From NCBI GenBank assembly GCA_030583885.1, contig CP129480.1:3536714-3600713 (forward strand): DNA of 64,000 bases, in the 5' to 3' direction. Positions 60,339 to 64,000 of the stretch are shown in pieces. The position numbers and the translations under genes are program-made. Numbering within the stretch: the first letter of the stretch is position 1; every line of letters starts with the position of its first letter. The notes beneath the pieces were generated by a model that had not been told where the DNA came from, did not search any database, and saw nothing but the letters and a program-made list of their open reading frames with translations. This stretch comes from Anaerolineales bacterium (GTDB lineage Bacteria > Chloroflexota > Anaerolineae > Anaerolineales > Villigracilaceae).

Positions 60339-60434
60339 TCAGCGTACAGGCGCGATTCGAGGAGGCTCGTTGTTGATAAAGCCGCGGACACCAATGATGA
60401 GCGCCGACCTGCCTGCCTGGAATTTATAGATCAT
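60339..60434 (-). CDS. Possible leader peptide of the ABC-F gene
   Basis: A 31-codon ORF starting MIYKFQAGRSALIIG and ending IAPVR lies between the NYN gene and the ABC-F terminator. Its ATG is seven bases after a minus-strand TATAAT (60442-60447), so the mRNA may be leaderless. The CCGCGGC segment inside it (60381-60387) can pair with the terminator's 5' arm with one bulge. Known ABC-F resistance genes are controlled by short leader ORFs and terminators. The TATAAT overlaps the NYN stop codon, so it could be fortuitous. Confidence 0.4.
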   Translation of the reverse strand: MIYKFQAGRSALIIGVRGFINNEPPRIAPVR

Positions 60435-60442
60435 GGCCGCGA

Positions 60443-61525
60443 TTATACCTGACTTTCCGTTGTGAGTAGATCTTGAATATGGTCGAGCACTTTGGGGTTG
60501 CGAACACCGCCATACAAAATTTGCGCCGCGATCTCCGCATCGAGTTTTTCGCTCGCGCCGAGGTCGTTGACGATCATCCGCAGAAGGTTCTGGTCACACT
60601 TGTTAAGCAGGTCCGCGGCACTGGTCACATCCTCGGGCAGCCACATCCTGCGGTTCCAAATACGCTCGCCCGTGTCGGTATCGAACTCGAAACAAAAGGT
60701 GTGGAAGAGTTCATGTGCGGTATCCAGCACGAGCTGCGGCTCGATCTTTGGTGTTGCGTTCAAAAAGAAAGCCTCGGCAAATTCCTTTAATTGATTGAAG
60801 GTGAAATCGGGATTTGCCTTGACAATCTCGTAGATCTTATAAATGATCAACGGACGATGCACAGTGGGAACCATGCGGATCTTATTCGACGCAAGGATGT
60901 TCAAGTAACGTTCAAGTTTCTTTCCGGGCGAAATAGGCGCGCTGGAACGCGCAGGCTGGTTATTATTTAGTTTTGACGCAGGCGGGTTGTTATTCTGTCT
61001 CTGCGCAGATTGGTTCGTACCACCGTTATTCTGATACGTCTTCCTGAATTTATTGACGCCCTGCCACTTGTCGTAAAAGACGAATTTATCGCAGGCATTG
61101 ACAAGATAATCGGCGCTTGTACCGCTGATGCCCATGCCGACCACGGTCTTGCCGTGCGCACGCAGGCGGTGCACCAATTCGGTGAAATCGCCGTCTCCGG
61201 AGACAAGCAGGACATGCGTAAATGCAGTCTTCTCGCCGTAAAATAATTCCAGCGCATCGATCACAATGCGGATGTCCGCCGCGTTCTTGCCGCGTTTGCT
61301 GTTGACATGGATCAACTCCACGCCAAGGCTGAGCAGCTGGCGTTGTTTGCTGGCGGCTTCCGCCCAATCCGCATAGGCACGGCGCAAAACCACGCGACCC
61401 ATTTGACCCGCATATTGGAAAATGCGGCTCCAATCCACATCGGCGGCCTTGCCAAAGGCTTCCTCCACACTTATTTCGATGTTGTCATAATCAATGAAAA
61501 CGGCTACCTGTGTATCCTGTCCCAT
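60443..61525 (-). CDS. NYN-domain RNase-like protein
   Basis: The protein (360 residues) has an N-terminal NYN/LabA-like PIN-fold domain (about 1-165). Its acidic residues are in place: VAVFIDYDNIEIS, NAADIRIVIDALELF and LLVSGDGDFTELVHRLR. A low-complexity Asn/Gln-rich linker (about 172-205) leads to a C-terminal helical/winged-helix-like region (about 210-360). NYN domains are usually Mg-dependent RNases. GGAG lies six bases before the chosen ATG. Confidence 0.82.
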   Translation of the reverse strand: MGQDTQVAVFIDYDNIEISVEEAFGKAADVDWSRIFQYAGQMGRVVLRRAYADWAEAASKQRQLLSLGVELIHVNSKRGKNAADIRIVIDALELFYGEKTAFTHVLLVSGDGDFTELVHRLRAHGKTVVGMGISGTSADYLVNACDKFVFYDKWQGVNKFRKTYQNNGGTNQSAQRQNNNPPASKLNNNQPARSSAPISPGKKLERYLNILASNKIRMVPTVHRPLIIYKIYEIVKANPDFTFNQLKEFAEAFFLNATPKIEPQLVLDTAHELFHTFCFEFDTDTGERIWNRRMWLPEDVTSAADLLNKCDQNLLRMIVNDLGASEKLDAEIAAQILYGGVRNPKVLDHIQDLLTTESQV

Positions 61526-61663
61526 GCGGAACTCCAAATTTTTCCAAAGTATAGCACGACTCTACAAAAAAAGTCCTCAAACACAAAATGATGAGATCCA
61601 GAGCTTTTCCTTCGTGTTTAATGCCCGTCTCATGGGCGCAAAATTCTGTGGCAAAATAGAGCC

Positions 61664-62485
61664 ATGGCCTTTCCACTGACCACCCTCAGCCAGTCCTCCC
61701 TGCAGGATTACAACGACTGCCCGCGCAGGTTCGAACTTCGCTATCTCCAGGAGCTTTCCTATCCCGCCATCGAAACCGAGCCTGCACTGGAAAATGAAAA
61801 ACATCAAACAGAGGGTGAATATTTTCACCGCCTCGTGCAGCAATATTTCGTCGGCATTACCGCGGAACAAATTTCAAAACTGGCCAACACGGACAACCTG
61901 CAAAGATGGTGGCAGAATTTTATCCAGTCGGAGGGTCTGACTGGTCTTACAGGACTACATGGCCTGAAATCGGAAATCACCCTGTCCGCGCCGTTGGGAA
62001 GATTCCGTCTCGTCGCAAAATACGACCTCATTGCAGTGGACAACGAAAAAATCAGCATCTATGACTGGAAGACCTACCGCAAGCGTCCAAAGAATGAATG
62101 GCTCGGCATCCGCTGGCAAACGCGGGTCTATCGCGCCCTGCTCGTACAGGCCGGGGCACAGCTTAACGGCGGCAGACCCATCCAACCCGGCCAGATCGAA
62201 ATGGTCTACTGGTTCGCGGATTTCCCGAACGAGCCTGCGATGTTCCCCTACCAAGCGGATCAATTTAAACGGGATTGGGATGCCCTCGAAAAACTTGCCG
62301 GCGAAATCGCATCCGCTTCGAGCTTCCCGAAAACGGACGATGTCACGAAGTGCAGTTACTGCCCCTACAGGTCGTACTGCAATCGCGGCATCCGCGCCGG
62401 GGAGGCGCTCGATGCTGAACTCGAAACCGAGGCGGAGGAATTGTTCGATATCAACTTCGAGCAGATCGGGGAGATCGAGTTCTAA
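61664..62485 (+). CDS. PD-(D/E)XK nuclease family protein with predicted Fe-S cluster
   Basis: The 273-residue protein resembles RecB/AddB/Cas4-type nucleases. An N-terminal SQSSLQDYNDCPRRFELRYLQ contains Cys19. The core has FRLVAKYDLIAVDNEKISIYDWKTYRKRP (the D...D-x-K motif) and QTRVYRALL. Three C-terminal cysteines (230, 233 and 239, CSYCPYRSYC) complete a likely 4Fe-4S set with Cys19. It is probably a DNA exonuclease. No cas genes or helicase are next to it. Confidence 0.85.
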   Translation: MAFPLTTLSQSSLQDYNDCPRRFELRYLQELSYPAIETEPALENEKHQTEGEYFHRLVQQYFVGITAEQISKLANTDNLQRWWQNFIQSEGLTGLTGLHGLKSEITLSAPLGRFRLVAKYDLIAVDNEKISIYDWKTYRKRPKNEWLGIRWQTRVYRALLVQAGAQLNGGRPIQPGQIEMVYWFADFPNEPAMFPYQADQFKRDWDALEKLAGEIASASSFPKTDDVTKCSYCPYRSYCNRGIRAGEALDAELETEAEELFDINFEQIGEIEF

Positions 62486-62526
62486 AAATATTTTACCTTT
62501 GTGGTCCGGTGTTAAATACCTCGATA

Positions 62527-62561
62527 AAAAGAGAGCCACACAAGATTGCGGCTCTCTTTTC
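62527..62561. terminator. Bidirectional terminator after the nuclease gene
   Basis: AAAAGAGAGCC pairs with GGCTCTCTTTT around a 12-base loop, between the convergent nuclease and dockerin-protein genes. Confidence 0.85.
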
Positions 62562-62585
62562 GTTTTGATGATCCTGGCTATATGT

Positions 62586-64000
62586 TTACTGCCATGCAAG
62601 CGCGCCTGACGCATTATAGTTGAAGGCAAGCAGTTCAAGGTCGAGGAAGTCGATCACGCCGTCGTTGTTCAAATCCGCCTCGGCGGGGAGGGAGGCGTTG
62701 TAACTCATCCCAATGGTAAGGGCATCGAACTGGTCAATGACGCCGTTGCCGTCAATATCACCAGCGGGCAGACTCACCGTTGGCATGGTGGTGACAACTC
62801 CATTCATGAGGGTAATGGAGCCTTGGGCGTTGAGAAAACCCGGTGCGGAGGCAATGATGGCATATGTCCCGGCGGAAACAGGCAGGCTGAAAGTGCCATC
62901 AAGATTGGCGGTTTCTGACAGGACAAGCTGATTACCCGAGTCAAATAGTTCAATGGTGATGGGCTTGCTTGCAAACACCTGTCCATTGACGATGGCGGTG
63001 GTGGGGACGACGCCGGTCGGCGAAGCCCCAACTCCAATAACGGTTACGTTATCTGGAATGTACTCGATGGATTCCAGAGTACCCTGGCCTTCAGACACGC
63101 GCGCCGTACATTGAACGGGAGTCTGCCCCGCCTGCAGGCCCTGGACCATGAAGGTAAAGACCGTGCCGCTGGTGGTCGCCCTTTTGCCGTCACTTCCCGC
63201 AACCGCAAGGATAAACTGACCAAACTGGGGACCGTTCAACGCGGACACCGGATCCGTCCCAAAAAGGCTTGTAACCAGGATATTGCTGACTTCAACCACG
63301 GCCGGGTCGTATGTGCATATGAATTCCGCACTTGTGTAACCTTCCGCTGGCACATTGAACAAACCAACAGTGACAGAACTGGATTCGCCGATCGAAAGGA
63401 TTGATTGAAGGACATCCGTCCACACGTAAGGACCGCTGGGGGTCGTGATTGCAGTCGGGGTGAATATGGGAGTAGCAGTTACCGTGCTGGTCAATTCAAG
63501 CGTATCGGTTATCACGGGCGTTCCCGTGGCCACAGAGGTTTCTGTCACAATGGCGGTTACGGATGTTGAGGTTGCAATTATCGTACCTGTCGGAGTAAGA
63601 GTCACGATTGGCGTCTCGCTGCCGGAAGGCGTCTCGGAAACAAGCGGCGTTTCGGTTCCATCCGGCGTGCCGGGCGAAACGGTCACGATGGGCGTCTCGC
63701 TGCCGGAGGGCGTCTCGGAAACAAGCGGCGTTTCGGTTCCATCCGGTGTGCCAGGCGAAACGGTCACGACGGGCGTCTCGCTGCCGGAGGGCGTCTCGGA
63801 AACAAGCGGCGTTTCGGTTCCATCCGGCGTGCCGGGCGAAACGGTTACGACAGGCGTCTCACTGCCGGAGGGCGTCTCGGAAACAAGCGGCGTTTCGGTT
63901 CCATCTGTGGGGGTGACAATTGACGTGGAAGTAATGCTTGGTGGGGCAGTTATTACAGGAGTCTCCGTCATACCGGGTGTGGGGGTTGCCCCCGGAGCAC
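62586..64000 (-). CDS. Cohesin-like/dockerin surface protein (5' partial)
   Basis: The reading frame stays open to the end of the window, so the N-terminus is missing. From the visible start there is a Thr/Pro/Ser-rich linker with a 27-residue tandem repeat (units beginning SETPSGSETP). A cohesin-like domain follows (about 185-305 of the visible part, SSVTVGLFNVPAEGYTSAEF ... TYDPAVVEV), then a carboxypeptidase-regulatory-like beta domain (about 320-395). The C-terminal type I dockerin pair has calcium loops DIDGNGVID and DLNNDGVID. It is probably exported and surface bound. Having both module types in one protein suggests self-assembly or a cell-surface role; no cellulase is nearby. Confidence 0.8.
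   Translation of the reverse strand, partial: APGATPTPGMTETPVITAPPSITSTSIVTPTDGTETPLVSETPSGSETPVVTVSPGTPDGTETPLVSETPSGSETPVVTVSPGTPDGTETPLVSETPSGSETPIVTVSPGTPDGTETPLVSETPSGSETPIVTLTPTGTIIATSTSVTAIVTETSVATGTPVITDTLELTSTVTATPIFTPTAITTPSGPYVWTDVLQSILSIGESSSVTVGLFNVPAEGYTSAEFICTYDPAVVEVSNILVTSLFGTDPVSALNGPQFGQFILAVAGSDGKRATTSGTVFTFMVQGLQAGQTPVQCTARVSEGQGTLESIEYIPDNVTVIGVGASPTGVVPTTAIVNGQVFASKPITIELFDSGNQLVLSETANLDGTFSLPVSAGTYAIIASAPGFLNAQGSITLMNGVVTTMPTVSLPAGDIDGNGVIDQFDALTIGMSYNASLPAEADLNNDGVIDFLDLELLAFNYNASGALAWQ
63611..63905. repeat. 81-bp tandem repeat in the dockerin-protein gene
   Basis: The word GCGTCTCGCTGCCGG (with minor changes) recurs at 63611, 63692, 63773 and 63854, a constant 81-base period. 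Three full units and one partial one are present. Each encodes 27 residues. The units differ by a few silent or conservative changes. Confidence 0.9.

Noticed and set aside
63611..63905. CRISPR-like regular repeat spacing
   Set aside because: The period is constant at 81 bases but the whole unit is repeated with no unique spacers, and it encodes in-frame protein repeats.

Overview
The window looks like part of a chromosome from a Chloroflexota bacterium, most likely class Anaerolineae. The grounds are indirect: mid-to-high GC, a non-adenylylated type I glutamine synthetase, many intergenic palindromic repeats, T/P-rich low-complexity secreted proteins, and at least seven genes whose TATAAT box lies only 6-9 bases before the ATG. 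I could not run a phylogeny, so the lineage is an inference. I see no CRISPR array, transposase, tRNA, rRNA or replication origin.

Bases 1-16,900 are dominated by translation and nitrogen genes. They hold the tail of a spermidine-synthase-like protein, a DUF1461 membrane protein, aspS, gatC-gatA, a DMT transporter, a DinB-fold protein, a uridine-kinase-like protein, gatB, asnS, a flavin amine oxidase, an AraC-Ogt DNA repair fusion, a second DMT transporter and glnA. AspRS carries the His31 and Gly83 residues associated with non-discriminating enzymes. With GatCAB it can plausibly make Asn-tRNA(Asn), yet asnS is also present. Upstream of aspS is a complete ribosome-mediated attenuator: a 28-codon leader peptide with six Asn and three Asp codons, a pre-emptor stem, a 9-bp antiterminator and a terminator. 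A probable 6S RNA lies at about 11,303-11,481.

Bases 17,000-32,900 hold a very large two-cyclase/AAA/TPR signalling protein, a MacB/LolD-type ABC exporter with a peroxiredoxin-like gene, a Clp-fold SDH-type serine protease, a membrane-anchored GH3-like protein, a glycerophosphodiesterase, an AAA ATPase, a glycosyltransferase, a HEPN-like helical protein, and an ECF sigma-degV-small membrane protein operon.

Bases 33,000-53,200 hold uvrA, a LysM protein, rpsT (TTG start), a frameshifted chloramphenicol-phosphotransferase-like kinase, argS, an arginine-deiminase-family protein next to a COG2403-type GTPase, yjbQ, bioY, an FHA / REC-kinase / PAS-kinase signalling cassette, obgE, a small membrane protein, a DedA protein, slyD-like FKBP, and a coupled ATP-grasp / P1-peptidase pair.

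Bases 53,200-64,000 hold a three-gene ABC-2 exporter, a low-GC group of small envelope genes, an ABC-F ATPase preceded by a possible leader-ORF attenuator, a NYN RNase-like protein, a PD-(D/E)XK nuclease with a probable Fe-S cluster, and a partial cohesin/dockerin surface protein with 81-bp tandem repeats.

The strongest candidate for something undescribed is the Asn/Asp leader-peptide attenuator of aspS. Its leader ORF appears to be translated from a leaderless transcript.
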